Notes: generated by a model not told the origin, from the letters alone. A stretch of DNA of 64,000 bases from Aradus depressus (GCA_963662175.1 OY759214.1:98294115-98358114), one strand, 5' to 3'. Shown: positions 1 through 10,818, counted from the first letter of the stretch. Translations and numbers: made by a program.

Positions 1-114
1 GTCGTTTTCATTAATGATGGAACATTTGGGTTGATATTGAAGAATTTGGTGAAAATAACCAGTCTCTTCGTCTTCTCCTCGTCCTGCAGTGGCATCTTCC
101 ATGATGACAAGTGC
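1..114 (-). CDS. Candidate internal exon, truncated by the window edge
   Basis: On the minus strand a pyrimidine/AT-rich tract ending in TATAG gives a plausible splice acceptor, so an exon would begin at 114 and run off the window. Two frames stay open. One reads LVIMEDATAGRGEDEETGYF, the other contains DEEKTKRLVIFTKFFNINP, and the second looks more like ordinary animal coding sequence. I do not recognise the protein. It is not similar to any repeat family in the window, which favours a real exon. The short length and the two open frames keep confidence low. Confidence 0.3.
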
Positions 115-419
115 CTATACAAATATTAAACTATTAAATTAACAGAACAACCGCAATCAAAATAATGAAGCCAGAGCGTAAGGCGAGGTTGCAATGAGGT
201 TGACTAGCTGGTATTGGATTGGGGACACCGCAAGGATACCACGGTTTGTCATATATATGATTTTTCATATGGAAGAAGGGCGAACTCAACATTTATTTAC
301 CTGCCAGCACGTTCACCGTTAAAAACAGAATCCAATGAAAAAAAAAAAAAAAAAGAATGGCCGATTGTCGAGTTTGCCCTTCTGGTCGGGAGCGCCTCAT
401 ATCTTCCTGTAAAAGGAAT
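115..419. other. Unassigned intergenic or intronic stretch
   Basis: No gene recognised. It includes a run of about 16 A at 338-354 and the start of a degenerate family A-like segment near 370. Confidence 0.5.
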
Positions 420-795
420 GTATCGTCAGGAAATTTTATCTGTGTATCCAGAATTCGATAAGAAGGCATCCATAGATTTTTAGCCAAATCGACCAATGGG
501 AAGGGGGAAGAATAGGGAGGAGGCTCAACATAGAAACTGCAATAACCGTCACAAAGACGGCACCTATTAATTTTCCGGAAATTCGACTAACGAAGGGGGT
601 AACAGTGGAGGGGGATCTACCCAAACACCCTACTGAATGTATCGACTCAACTTACATTCCGTTAAGGGCTTCTGAATCCTAATACACAATTTTGTGACGA
701 TACATTCAGTTATTATGGTTTTTAGCACAAACTAGTTTTGGGAGCAATAACGTGCTGGGGAAGGATATTGTCGCTCATTCACGGTTGACTTTTTT
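420..795 (+). repeat. Family A repeat copy, diverged
   Basis: Carries the family hallmarks in order: 'tgtgtatccagaa', 'ttagccaaatcgacc', a G-rich linker, 'attaattttccgg', 'gaatgtatcgac', then 'gctggggaagga' and a terminal T-run. It is diverged, and part of it runs as an inverted module at 655-700. Family A is the commonest repeat in this window. Confidence 0.65.
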
Positions 796-1744
796 TCTTC
801 TCATATACTGAAATTAAGTTCTTTCAATAATTGAGGATTTTCCATAAAATATGATTTAACAACGCTAGAAAATTTCTGTTAAGAGTTGTCGACAGAAATG
901 GAGTGTGAACAGAGTGCTTTTCGTCTTTTAGATGTATGGGCTTTAAAAAAAAAACATTCTCAATTCTTCCATAAGGTTTGAAAGATGTTGTTGATACTTC
1001 TGGCTACCGAAAGTAATATATTGATGTAATAAATATCTATTGCGACATTACTTAATTAAAGGTTAGCCCATTACTACAGCTTTCTCCAGAGTTAGGCTGG
1101 GTAGTAAAAAAATATATTAAAAAAAAAAGATTCAGATAAAAAAATAAAAAAAAGTGATATATAAAATATATACATATATATATATTATTTAAAATACCGC
1201 CCAAACGTCATCTTGAGATGAGTTATGTTTGAGCGAAGGAGCGGTGCTCAAGGTGTAAATCCCTGAAAGATTACTCAAGGTGTATTTAAGGAGAGAAGAA
1301 AAAACCTGTTTAGTAAGTGGGAAAATAAGTCTGTCTGTATGTTGTATTAGTCAGGTTCAATCTGAGTAAGTCCTTCAAGCAGATACTTAGTAAGTCATTG
1401 AAGTAGGCTCCTTTCTCAATAAAACCATTCTAATCTTAGTTAGGTCGGTGAAACATGTCCCTCGGGGCTGTAGGCCGGTTGGATGTGGAGGCAGACCGCT
1501 TGAGACCGATAGGAGAGCAAAGGGAGGACCATGTCTGTAGTAGCATTGCACTCTCGTTTCACCTAATAGTTACCGCTTTACTTTTTTCTTACTACAAGTG
1601 TGTCTTTAGGCATCACACTATACGGATGTAATGTGACACTGATGATGAAAGCTGATTCTGGTCGGAAAGAAAACAGTGGGAAGTCAACGACTTTTATTTC
1701 TATGTAACTACATACTGTTTAAGTCTATTAGTGCCCAGCTTCAC
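796..1744. other. Unassigned AT-rich stretch
   Basis: No gene or named element recognised. It holds A/T-rich low-complexity sequence (1100-1195) and one GC-richer block (about 1445-1545) with no convincing open frame. Confidence 0.5.
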
Positions 1745-2127
1745 AGGGGAAGTTATACGTTATGTAACTAAATGGTCAAAAATTTGATTTTGAGTTTTCA
1801 CAGAAATCTCATGTTTTCCGACCTCAAAATCCAAAAATGAAAAAAAATTAATAAAAAATAATTGCGTATGTTTGTCTGTTAATATGATAACCATAAATAT
1901 ACGGTTTGTAAGGATTCGACTCCTATTTATTTTGAGAAAAATCAGCTTAAGGGACGGAGGAGTGCTTGATACAAAAATCCTAAGAACTGCCAATGTAAGG
2001 AATGCATCGACACAAAATTTTTCAGTGACACCTAATCATTTTCATTCAAATCAATAGATTGGTTTTAAAGGAAATGCGAAAATTTAATAAATTAAATTCG
2101 CGCTGGGGAAGTTTATGCCATTTGATG
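1745..2127 (+). repeat. Family A repeat copy
   Basis: Starts with the family 5' signature (gttatgtaactaa...gagttttcacagaaatctcatgttttccgacctc). It continues through 'aactgccaatgtaaggaatgcatcgacacaaaattt' as separate recognisable pieces and ends with 'ttcgcgctggggaagttta'. Confidence 0.65.
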
Positions 2128-2397
2128 ATGAGGGCGGCGCATAGAAAAGCTTACACTTTTATTGTTGGTTTCTGACCCTGAAAGATTAGTTCTATGACCC
2201 GTGTCTATCCAACCTAGTCCTGTATAAATAGCCTTATCTGGTGACCTAGTCTGGTCATTCAAGAGTACAAGAGCAAAACACACTCCATTCATTGCTGATG
2301 ACAGGTTTGGCAAGAACAGATAAATGAAAATGGTAGATTTGGAGTTCTTCACTTCCCCACCAGAGTTCAGCAAGCACTGCAGTTCCGAAATCATCAA
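2113..2397 (-). other. Unrecognised 94-codon open frame
   Basis: The frame starts with MMISELQCLLNSGGEVKNSK and contains GLGWIDTGHRTNLSGSE. Base composition is more even than in the flanks. Its last codons run into the end of the adjacent family A copy, so the stop is probably not native. It could be an exon, a fossil coding piece of a transposon, or chance. No family recognised. Confidence 0.2.
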
Positions 2398-2399
2398 AG

Positions 2400-2999
2400 A
2401 TTAGGTTATTTCCTAATTACACGGATTAAAAATAATCTGTGGGCTTATATGTTGTGAATCAGTAATCTCTATTTAATAAACAGCCTACATTTGTTGTTAT
2501 ATGGAAGTCTTAGGGAACATCTACTTGAGCTTCACAGGAAAATATATATATTTTATTACGAATATAGTTTATTACTGTGGTAAAGAAAATATGTAAATGT
2601 TAAATAAATATAAAATTAAATAAAATTAATAATAAATAAACAATTAAATAATAAAATTACCACATTCCCTGTAGAAATTACAAGATGTGCAATTTTGAAG
2701 AAGTGCTCGTTTTTTAAAAACATTTCTAATAATAAACTTTTCATTTGTATTTCTTCTTAATTTACTAAAAAGATGCCATATTGTTTTTCTAAATTTTGCA
2801 AAAATGTTAAATCTAATCCAAAGGTATAAATTATCTTAATGGGTTAACAGGGAAAATGAATAGCAAAGAACAAGAGAACAAATATTGGGTTTATTTACCT
2901 AAAGCTACATTATAAATTGAATCAAAATATCAATATGAAACAAAAACAAATTACAATAAAAAAAATTTTACAAACTAATTATTTAAAACTATATCAGTC
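2400..2999. other. AT-rich stretch downstream of the LINE
   Basis: No gene seen. It includes simple A/T sequence (2585-2660). The phrase 'aaattaccacattccctgtag' (2655) recurs at about 49835, marking a low-copy dispersed repeat. Confidence 0.5.
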
Positions 3000-3041
3000 T
3001 TTTTTCTGTTTTATTTTTTTTGGACATTATTTATATCAATG

Positions 3042-5843
3042 TTATTTATGGCATATAAACATATAAATAAATAGAAGAAAGAAGAAAAACATTTTATTTG
3101 GACCAGTACTAAATATGTACTTTACACAAAATGGGCAAATAAACAAGAAAATTATAACTAAAACAAAAAGTCTTGGTTGCAGCCTGCGAGCTACAGGCTG
3201 GCCGAGACTGTAGTGAACCGCACCAGAGCAGGCTGGCAGACCTTCATGGAAGCTTCGGGTGAGTTTCTCAATGTGGGCTGCAAAAGGAGCAACTCCCAGT
3301 TCCCGATGGATTTGGGTGTTCCTGATAAACCAGGGTGCGTTCACCGCTATCCGGAGGACTTTGTTTTGGAATGTTTGTAATCGTGTTATGTTAGTGTGGC
3401 TAGTGCAGAACCATACGGGGCAAGCGTAGGTTAAGAGTGGAAGTATTAGTGTTTTGTAAAGTAAGGATGTGCATGTGTGTCTGAGTGGTGTATTTCTGTT
3501 TATGAGTGGGTAGATGAGCCTGAGTCGTGTGTGTGCTTGTTGGAGTTTTATGTTGATATGTAGGCGCCATGTTAGTCTTGTGTCAAGGTGCACTCCAAGA
3601 TAGCGCACACCCTGGTCTTTAGGATTCCATGGAATTGGGAGTTGGTCGATTTGCAGCCTTCTGAGGTGTTCTATCGAGAAGCGGCGTAAAGCAAACACCT
3701 TCGCCTCCGTCTTCCCACCGTTCAACTTAAGCTTCCATTTTCCAAACCACTGGCTGATTTGATCCACCTGGATTTGTAGGGAGTCGATGGCCGCTTCCAG
3801 AGCTATGTTTTGACTGAGGATCAACGTGTCGTCAGCGTAAGTCGCCAGGGTTGCAGAGACTGGTTCTGGCATGTCGTGACAGAACAGATCAAACAAGAGT
3901 GGACTGAGGATCGCACCTTGTGGGACTCCCGCTGATATCTTCTTTTTGGAGCTCAGTGTGTTGTTCACCCTTATTTGAAATGTTCTGTCACGAAGAAAAG
4001 AGCTAATGATGTTCTGGATGTATTGCGGAGGCCAGGTCTGTTTTAATTTGAAGAGCAAGCCCTCGTGCCAGACGGTGTCGAAGGCAGCTGCGACGTCCAA
4101 GAAGGCTGCTACGGTGTACTGCTTCCGCTCAAAGCCCCCCACAATGGTCTCAGCAACTCTCTGTAGCTGATGGACGGCTGAGTGGTTTGATTTAAACCCA
4201 AACTGGTGGGCAGGGATGGTCCCTGCAGTCTCCAGATGACGGAGGAGCCTCTTGTGAATTATTTTCTCAAGAAGTTTTGAGAGGCTATTTAAAAGGCTTA
4301 TTGGTCTATAGCTGCCTGGATCGTTTTTCGCCTTACCTGGCTTGTGAAATGTTAAAACAACGGCGTTTTTCCAGTCTGCAGGAAAGTAGCCGTGGCGAAG
4401 ACAGGCGTTGAACACACTTGCCAGGTAGGCTATGCTCTTCGGTGGAAGCTTCTTCAGCACCAGGTTGGGGATGATGTCTTCACCGGGGGCCTTCTTGATG
4501 TGTAGTCGTGTAATGTGGGCGTGTATTTCTGATGGTGTGGTATGCTGTATGGGTGCTTCGACTGTGTGAAGTGTATGTGAGAGGTATGATTCAACTGTGA
4601 TGAGTGTTTCATGATCGTCAGCGTCTGTCGTTGTGAATTTATTTTCCAAATGGGTCGCCAGTAATTCGGTTTTCTCTTTGTCAGTTGTGGCAGTCATTTG
4701 TCCGTCAGTTAAGATGGGTAGGGGTGTCCTTTGGTCTAGAAGTCGTCGTGTCTCTTTCCATAAGTTGTTGTCGCCCGGAGTCATGTCAGTCAGGTATTTC
4801 TGATAGTTCGCGATTCTGTCTTTGTCAAGTTCCCATCGTATGCGTCGGGTCAGGCGATTCAGTTCTCTTTTCTCAAGGGGATCTCTTGTTCTTTGCCAGT
4901 GTTGTCGTAGTGTGTTCTTTGTACGGATCATATCCATTATGTGTGTTGGTGTCTTGTTGTGGAATAGGTGTCGTTTGTCAGTGAAATGTCGGTATGTTGC
5001 TTCATGTACTGAGGTGTGTATGTTTTGTGTGAACGTCCTAACTGCATTGTCAATGTCGTCCGTCGTGCTATAATGATGGGGGACCCCGAGACAGTTCATT
5101 CCGTCTTCAAACGTGGCCCAGTCGATCTTCCCCGTGATCAACCTTGGAAGATATTCCTCCTTCTGTGGCCGTGCTAGGAAGGTGCAGAAAACTGGGAGAT
5201 GGTCTGAGTCTAAGTCGGTCAGTGTCTCGTGAAACAGGGGCAAGTTAAAGTTGTGTATCAGTCCTATGTCCAGTATGTCGGGTTGGTACGTTCGTTGAGT
5301 TGGGTAGAATGTCGGTTCGTCAGGTGTCGATATTTGTATCCCCAGGTTTTCTGAGATGGATTGTAGTCTAGTCCCGTTGTTATTCTGTCTTCTGCATCCC
5401 CATAGCGTGTGTTTGCTGTTGAGGTCCCCGATCATTATAGTCGGTAGTCCTGTGAAAATATGTTCGAAGTCAGTCTGTACCAGTCTTGTGTTCGGTCGAT
5501 GGTATGCTGATATGATGTTGAGTGTGCCGGAGAGTGTGGTGAGGGTGACTCCAACTGCCTCCAAGTTCTGGAGAGGTGGAATGTAAATCTGTGAATGTTT
5601 CAGGTGACGTTTGATGAAAATGCCAACACCACCGAAACGGGTCGGTCGGTCCAGTCTATATGAACAGTAGCCAGAGAGTTTGAGTTTGTCTGTCGGTTTG
5701 AGGTGGGTTTCAGTAATGCATGCAATGTCGACATTATATCGTGATAAAAAGTTGGTTAATGACGGTTGCCTTATCTTTAAGCCGTCCGCATTCCAGTTTA
5801 ATATAGTTAAATTTTGAAAAGTTCCCAGATTAAGGTTTGCCAT
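3042..5843 (-). CDS. LINE ORF2: endonuclease and reverse transcriptase (Jockey-like)
   Basis: 933-residue polyprotein that would nick target DNA and reverse-transcribe the element RNA at the nick. The endonuclease (about 1-225) shows NWNADGL (16-22), ITETHL (E45), GDLNSKH (D140, N142) and SDHLPV (D214, H215). The reverse transcriptase (about 490-760) shows GSYRPISLLNSLSKLLEK (510-527), FLDVAAAFDTVW with aspartates 583 and 589, GVPQGAILSP (639-648) and the catalytic YADD (669-672). The C-terminal region has the usual QNKVLRIAVNAPWFIRNTQI (826-845). Its ATG lies inside the last 14 bases of ORF1 in another frame, so it probably depends on reinitiation. Residues from about 892 to the end are hydrophobic and low-complexity and read like 3' untranslated sequence, so the original stop may be lost. 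Confidence 0.93.
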   Translation of the reverse strand: MANLNLGTFQNLTILNWNADGLKIRQPSLTNFLSRYNVDIACITETHLKPTDKLKLSGYCSYRLDRPTRFGGVGIFIKRHLKHSQIYIPPLQNLEAVGVTLTTLSGTLNIISAYHRPNTRLVQTDFEHIFTGLPTIMIGDLNSKHTLWGCRRQNNNGTRLQSISENLGIQISTPDEPTFYPTQRTYQPDILDIGLIHNFNLPLFHETLTDLDSDHLPVFCTFLARPQKEEYLPRLITGKIDWATFEDGMNCLGVPHHYSTTDDIDNAVRTFTQNIHTSVHEATYRHFTDKRHLFHNKTPTHIMDMIRTKNTLRQHWQRTRDPLEKRELNRLTRRIRWELDKDRIANYQKYLTDMTPGDNNLWKETRRLLDQRTPLPILTDGQMTATTDKEKTELLATHLENKFTTTDADDHETLITVESYLSHTLHTVEAPIQHTTPSEIHAHITRLHIKKAPGEDIIPNLVLKKLPPKSIAYLASVFNACLRHGYFPADWKNAVVLTFHKPGKAKNDPGSYRPISLLNSLSKLLEKIIHKRLLRHLETAGTIPAHQFGFKSNHSAVHQLQRVAETIVGGFERKQYTVAAFLDVAAAFDTVWHEGLLFKLKQTWPPQYIQNIISSFLRDRTFQIRVNNTLSSKKKISAGVPQGAILSPLLFDLFCHDMPEPVSATLATYADDTLILSQNIALEAAIDSLQIQVDQISQWFGKWKLKLNGGKTEAKVFALRRFSIEHLRRLQIDQLPIPWNPKDQGVRYLGVHLDTRLTWRLHINIKLQQAHTRLRLIYPLINRNTPLRHTCTSLLYKTLILPLLTYACPVWFCTSHTNITRLQTFQNKVLRIAVNAPWFIRNTQIHRELGVAPFAAHIEKLTRSFHEGLPACSGAVHYSLGQPVARRLQPRLFVLVIIFLFICPFCVKYIFSTGPNKMFFFFLLFIYMFICHK

Positions 5844-7188
5844 GATTCATCGAAAAAAGGTTAGTGAATAAATTGGATAAGAATGCTTGGATGTGGGGGA
5901 TGAATGGTTTGATGAGGTTCATGATGAGTCCAGTCAGGTCAGTCGTTGGCTCAGATCTAATTCCATTGTTTGCAGTATTAGGTTGCGGTGGTGTTGGCCT
6001 ACTTCGATTTTTGTCAAACCAAAAGTTCGTAGGTGGTTTGGGCTCCGGGGAGGTAGGTGCGTATGTTGGTGTATTGGATGTGTTGGCTGAATGTGCATGT
6101 GTGTGTTGCGGAGGCTGACTAGTATTAGTATGAAATGTTTGGCTTGCGGTGGTGCCTGCGGACTGTAGTTGCCGTTTCGGTGGTCGTTTCAGATAGCCTC
6201 CAAAGTTGGCGGTATGGTCGCCCCCACAGTTGGCGCACTTCGGTTTGTCAGTTTTTTGGAAAGGACAAACTTTATAATGGTGATTCCCTGCACACTTAAC
6301 GCAGGTCGACTCAAGGCGGCAGTAGTTCTTGGTGTGCCCGAATTTTTGACAGTTCATGCATTGAGGAACGTGCAGGGACCGGCGTCTTTCCTCCACGTGG
6401 ATCCGACTGTAGTATAGTTTCGTAAGTGAGAATATGGCTTTTCCCTGGTCGTTATTAGTCAGTTCGACTGCGCACAATGGCGTGGGCATTTTGTCTCTAT
6501 TGTGCAACCTGGTGACCGAAATAACTGGGTAGTGAGGGAGCAATTCATTTTTGACGTCTTCTTCGCTGAGCGCGTATGGCACACCTCGGAGAATCACCGA
6601 TACATTTTTAGTTTCTGGATTAACATAAGTATAATAGTTAATTTTATGCGTATCGTAGAATTTTGTCAGGGCCCTAAAATCGTCTGACGAGGTCGCTTGA
6701 ATTTTAATTTTTTCTTTTAGGCATTGTTTGGTTTCAAACGGTGATGTAGCCACCTTTAATATGTCAGCTGTTATTTCTTTTAGGTTATTGTAACCTACAA
6801 TAAAAATTGGAGGAATTTTAATTTTTTTACTATTTTCGGAATTTGATTCGGCCGGTTGGGGCTTGGAAGTGTCTAAATTGGTTAGAGCGGAATACCTGTT
6901 AGAAACTATGACTGGTGAGTTGTAAGATTTATACCTCTTGGTGACGGCGAGGTGTGAGGCGGGTGTCTCCTGGTCAGGCTGGTCTAGGGTCCTCTTCTTG
7001 CCGCTAAGGCCTGGAGGGTCAACGGCCATCGATGCTGTGGCCAGGGGCTGGTGTGGTACCTGTTTGAAGTTACTTGGCTGGCTGTGGCTGGCCGTGGGCA
7101 CTGGTGCACTCTCTTCAGCCCAGGAAGAGCGCGCCCCGCTGCAACTCATTCCGTTTGGTGAAAAGGTCCTCTCCCTGGTACTTTTCAC
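5830..7188 (-). CDS. LINE ORF1: Gag-like nucleic-acid-binding protein with zinc knuckles
   Basis: 452 residues, expected to bind element RNA in a ribonucleoprotein. Residues 1-120 are polar and disordered. About 125-270 matches the domain that precedes zinc knuckles in Jockey-type Gag proteins (VILRGVPYALSEEDV at 198-212). CCHC knuckles follow: C277-x2-C280-x4-H285-x4-C290, then C296-x2-C299-x3-H303-x4-C308. A third begins C318-x2-C321-x3-H325, but the last cysteine position is tyrosine 332, so this finger is probably damaged. The tail (335-415) is rich in Pro, Thr, Asn and His. The reading frame is intact and ends 14 bases inside ORF2. Confidence 0.9.
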   Translation of the reverse strand: MKSTRERTFSPNGMSCSGARSSWAEESAPVPTASHSQPSNFKQVPHQPLATASMAVDPPGLSGKKRTLDQPDQETPASHLAVTKRYKSYNSPVIVSNRYSALTNLDTSKPQPAESNSENSKKIKIPPIFIVGYNNLKEITADILKVATSPFETKQCLKEKIKIQATSSDDFRALTKFYDTHKINYYTYVNPETKNVSVILRGVPYALSEEDVKNELLPHYPVISVTRLHNRDKMPTPLCAVELTNNDQGKAIFSLTKLYYSRIHVEERRRSLHVPQCMNCQKFGHTKNYCRLESTCVKCAGNHHYKVCPFQKTDKPKCANCGGDHTANFGGYLKRPPKRQLQSAGTTASQTFHTNTSQPPQHTHAHSANTSNTPTYAPTSPEPKPPTNFWFDKNRSRPTPPQPNTANNGIRSEPTTDLTGLIMNLIKPFIPHIQAFLSNLFTNLFSMNHGKP

Positions 7189-7510
7189 TGTTTCACGTTT
7201 TTACAAACACAGTAAAAACCGCACTATTAATTATTTTTTTTGAAGAGCAATTTTATAACACTATTTTTGTTTAACGTGAACAGCTGATCTCTCATATAAA
7301 TAAATAAAAATACCTCCTTTGCTCATTGATTTCACTGTTATTTCACACCTACAAGGTTCACCACACCTTAAGCCTATTAACACTTCTCTCACTAGACTGT
7401 CCACCTTCACATCTCAACTTCTCACCTCCACAACTTAGACTGTTCCATTCTTTTAGAACAGCTGATCGTTGTTTTTTTGTCTCTACTCATTGGTTCGTTT
7501 TAAAACAAAA
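7189..7510 (-). promoter_or_regulatory. Probable 5' untranslated region of the LINE
   Basis: About 300 bp upstream of ORF1 on the minus strand, with 'aacagctgatc' at both 7270 and 7456. Jockey-type elements carry an internal promoter at the start of this region, but no initiator motif can be identified with confidence. The 5' limit near 7510 is inferred from the composition change. Confidence 0.4.
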
Positions 7511-7799
7511 TGCGACTTCATAATATGAATATATTGTATTCATTCACTCATGAATATATTATATTCATTCACTAATTAAGTTACTTCATTTCTAACAGCT
7601 GTTTTTTTTTTAATATCAATAAATATCATTAATTTTATAATATATTATTAATAATTACAATGTGTGTAATTTTATACATCACAATACTTTTTGAACGTTG
7701 GTCCTACTTAAAATTTGACCGAAAATTGTTCGTCAGTTTCATAAGAACCATCCTTTCTTGCGAACCAAATGGCTGAATAAATGATGATATGCAACGGAT
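7511..7799. other. AT-rich stretch
   Basis: No gene seen. It includes a short direct duplication of 'atgaatatattatattcattcact' type sequence at 7524-7572 and AT-rich filler. Confidence 0.5.
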
Positions 7800-7981
7800 A
7801 GACGGTGAAGCGCTCTACTGATCTCCCCCTACCCTAGATGAATAAAAATTTAGGGTAGGCAAAATTTAGGACTCCCACAGTAGAGTGCTGTCCACCAGAG
7901 TGAAGAAAGAGCGCTCTGGTAGTAGGCGATATAACCTCGTTGTTAAAGCCCGGGCATGAGTCATAAAACCTAACCTAACCA
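7800..7981 (+). mobile_element. SINE1, 3' two-thirds only
   Basis: Matches the SINE1 body: 'gaataaaaatttagggtagg', 'ttaggactcccacagtagag', 'agcgctctggtagtaggcg', then 'aaagcccgggcatgagtc' and the CCTAACCTAACC tail. It lacks the tRNA-like head. Confidence 0.85.
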
Positions 7982-8084
7982 TCTACTGATCTGGCTGAAA
8001 TTTGTATATAATTTATTGTCCCCGAAATGAGACATATGTACCAATACTGTCTTCTCTCTTTATTACATGTGACTGGAAAAAACT

Positions 8085-8500
8085 GATCGGTGAATCACCA
8101 GTTGTATACTTCCCCAACACGAATTAATTAATTAACTTTTCGCTCTTCTTCCAAAAACTCTCTCCCATTTGTGCTAAAAATAATAATAAACAATAGTTGA
8201 CTTACATATAGACTGTTGAGTCCTCATATATAATGTTGTGTCTATAAGTTCATTACATCGGCAGTTATTAGTGTTTTTGAGTCGAGCCCCTCTCGATCAC
8301 AAACTTCTCTTTGGCTGATTTCGCGGAAAATTAATATGTGACGTCCTTATGGGGTTTTGAATTTAAATATAAATCTATGTGTCGACACAATGATTCTATC
8401 GGCGGTAAACAGGGGTCGGAAAAGATGGAATTCTGGTAAAAACTCTACATCGAATTTCTGACTGATTGTGTAACTTATACTCAGTATATCTACGTAGATC
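8085..8500 (-). repeat. Family A repeat copy, nearly complete
   Basis: Begins at the family terminus in inverted form (hairpin 'tcggtgaatcaccag', then 'tacttccccaacacgaatta'). It runs through 'cattacatcggcagttatta', 'ttcgcggaaaattaa' and 'ttctatcggcgg' to 'gattgtgtaacttatac'. Confidence 0.8.
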
Positions 8501-8539
8501 TGACGATGGTGTAAGGGCGAAATCGGTAGTTTTGGTAAA

Positions 8540-8592
8540 TATCTTTGCTGGAATAGACAATATTTCAAAAATAAGTTTGTTTTATTTATTCC
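8540..8592 (+). mobile_element. Penelope-like element terminal fragment
   Basis: The string around 'ggaatagacaatatttcaaa' and 'aataagtttgttttatttatt' is the outer end of the Penelope-like termini seen at 57956-58018 and, in part, at 32177. Confidence 0.6.
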
Positions 8593-9037
8593 TAATATTT
8601 AATATTATAAACAAAAAAAAATTTTGAATAATATTTAAATATGAAAATATAAAAAAGTCAGGAACGAGTTGTTAAATTTTTTTTTTATGTTCGTGTTTGT
8701 GTAGCCCTTCCCTTCGAACCACAAGTGTAGTCTTTCATCAACAGAAGCTCTGGTATCACATATCGACAGACATATCGTATCTATGTCAGTACAGATGACA
8801 GGCCTATGAGATCGATGACAGCTCACTGAAACTGTAGATATTCTGTTGCAGCATAAATTCTAGAGGCAGGACCCAACTTAAATGCACTATAAAAAGAGAC
8901 ATTAAATGTGTTATCCTTGACTCGGTTTTATAGAGACGTATAAAATATAATTTTATATGCTGTGGAAGTATTGAGAATGTGGAAGTTGTAGAAGAGATAA
9001 TGACATCTTCAGATTCTGTTGACTGTTAAAGGAGAAG
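8593..9037. other. Unassigned stretch
   Basis: No gene or named repeat recognised between the Penelope fragment and the TA microsatellite. Confidence 0.5.
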
Positions 9038-9182
<145 letters not shown>

Positions 9183-9199
9183 GTGGGATGGTGTTTTAC

Positions 9200-9495
9200 A
9201 CCTAGGGACCTAAGCATCCAGTGCTCTTATCCCTTCCCTGGAAGCGCTGGGTTTCCCCCTTATTTTGTTACCTGTATGTTCATACTACCTAAACCAAGTT
9301 CTCCATGAGGTACGCAGTCTTCCAGTTTTCTTAATGAACCTGAGAATGCTCCCGTGGTCCAATCTTCTATAATCCTCCTCTGTGATTACATCTTTACCAA
9401 AGATGTGGAATCTCGTTCGCGCGTATTCCGAAGTGTGCCGCCGTCTCTTCTTCTTCCCCACATCTATCACAGGTACACAGACATTTTATTATGTA
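9200..9495 (-). pseudogene. LINE ORF2 C-terminal remnant plus 3' end (copy 1)
   Basis: The minus strand encodes CDRCGEEEETAAH in one frame. After a frameshift another frame gives EYARTRFHIFGKDVITEEDY. This is the cysteine-rich C-terminal signature of many LINE ORF2 proteins. The same segment recurs at 63716-64000 at high identity, and both copies end at the same left boundary ('cctaagcat'), marking the 3' end of this family. Confidence 0.75.
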
Positions 9496-9899
9496 TATTA
9501 TGAGAGACAGACATTTTTTTTTATATTTGGAATCTAGAGTGATCCCCCCGCCAATCACTGTCCAGCAGGGGAGGCAGACCAAGAAAGAAAGGTGAGCTGA
9601 AGATGAGAGAAGTACATGAGGGGAGAAGCTGGTCATCACCGGCACTCCCTCAATATTTTTGCTAGATTATAGTAACATGTCTCTTGACCAGCGCCGCCTC
9701 AGTCTTTGGGAGGGGATTATCAGGATGGGATTGAGATAACTAGAGTCCAGCAACGGGGTTCACATGGGAAGAAAGGTTAGCGGGGCTTGATGAGGTCAAT
9801 AACAAAAGTAATTTCCAAGTCATTATGGAGGGTAAGGTTGGACACAGAAGGGAGCATCGACAATGGTTCTCAAGACTTTGGATTGGAAATACTGGATAC
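9496..9899. other. Unassigned stretch beside the LINE remnant
   Basis: Moderately GC-rich and without a clear frame. It may be further decayed LINE sequence, but I see no diagnostic motif. Confidence 0.4.
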
Positions 9900-10110
9900 T
9901 CTTGATATTAGGTGGCTTAACATTTATTGATTAAAACGGTCATTTGGTGAAAGAGAGAGTGGAAACTTCGCGCTGGGTACATTGTCGGTGACTCACAGAC
10001 CATTTTTTTTTCATTTTTGGATTCAGGGGGGTCTGAAAACTTGGAATTGTAGTAAAAACGCAACAGGAGGGAGACAGCTTATAAAACTTGAAAGCGAAAT
10101 GTGAAAAAAG
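9900..10110. repeat. Family A fragments in opposite orientations
   Basis: A plus-strand terminus ('cgcgctgggtacattgtcgg', 'tgactcacagacc') abuts an inverted internal piece ('attcaggggggtctgaaaa'). Diverged. Confidence 0.5.
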
Positions 10111-10519
10111 TGTTCTGCTTAGTCTCTTCTTGCATAACTACTTAGCTTACTAGTAGGTTGAATACGAATAACACTAATACGAAGAATATAATATTCGAAT
10201 GATATTCCGTTAGAGATTAAAGCATTTTCAAGACAAGATTTAGATAATGATGGTGAGAAACATAAAAAAGAAAGAAAGGAAAAAAACTCTAGTTAATTAC
10301 TTTCAAAAGAAAAGAAATACCTGTTACAATTAACAGATAGTAACATTTGAGTGAGCCTCGTGAGAAAATGTTATTATGAAATAACAGATATTAGGATCAG
10401 AGTTTACAGGTTCAGAGCTGAAGAATTGAATAACGGAATGAGAAGTAGTGGAAATAGCCAATTCTAGCTTCTGTGCATCTGCAGTTTGTATAATGTAGTT
10501 ATTAATTATTATTACTTAT
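10111..10519. other. Unassigned AT-rich stretch
   Basis: No gene or repeat family recognised. Confidence 0.5.
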
Positions 10520-10788
10520 TCCCGGGCTTTAACTATGAGGTCATATCGCCTACTACCAGGGCTCATTCTGGAGGACATGGGCCCGACTATACTTGAGAGT
10601 CATAAATTTTGCCTCCCTAGGTTTATTCACCTCTTCCATAAATGAGTACCTGACATCGTACGGACGGTGTGTTCAAGGGTTTTTCGCCTCTCAGATAAAA
10701 AAAAAACCTAAGAGCCTCGGCCGGGATTCGAAACCGCGATCTTGAGCTCAATAGGCTAGCACGCTACCTCTGGGCCACCGGAGCTCTA
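10520..10788 (-). mobile_element. SINE1, near full length, diverged
   Basis: Read on the minus strand it has the tRNA-like head (box B-like 'ggtttcgaatcccggccgag', as the complement of 10718-10737), the T/A-rich middle and the 'gcccggg' end. The (CCTAA) tail is missing. Confidence 0.8.
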
Positions 10789-10818
10789 GTAGAATGTATA
10801 AAAGGTTTGGTAGACTAA

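Larger units (their letters stand above)
3000..7510 (-). mobile_element. Apparently full-length Jockey-like LINE retrotransposon
   Basis: A minus-strand element with a 5' leader of about 300 bp (7189-7510), ORF1, an overlapping ORF2 and an A-rich 3' end near 3000-3040. Neither ORF has an internal stop or frameshift. ORF1 has an upstream domain of the kind paired with zinc knuckles. ORF2 has an apurinic-type endonuclease followed by reverse transcriptase, with no RNase H visible, the Jockey-clade plan. I found no unambiguous target-site duplication and no long poly(A), so the exact ends are approximate. Intact ORFs suggest a recent insertion. Confidence 0.85.

Noticed and set aside
4685..5073. 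Plus-strand open frames opposite the LINE
   Set aside because: They are antisense shadows of ORF2, whose protein motifs are unmistakable.
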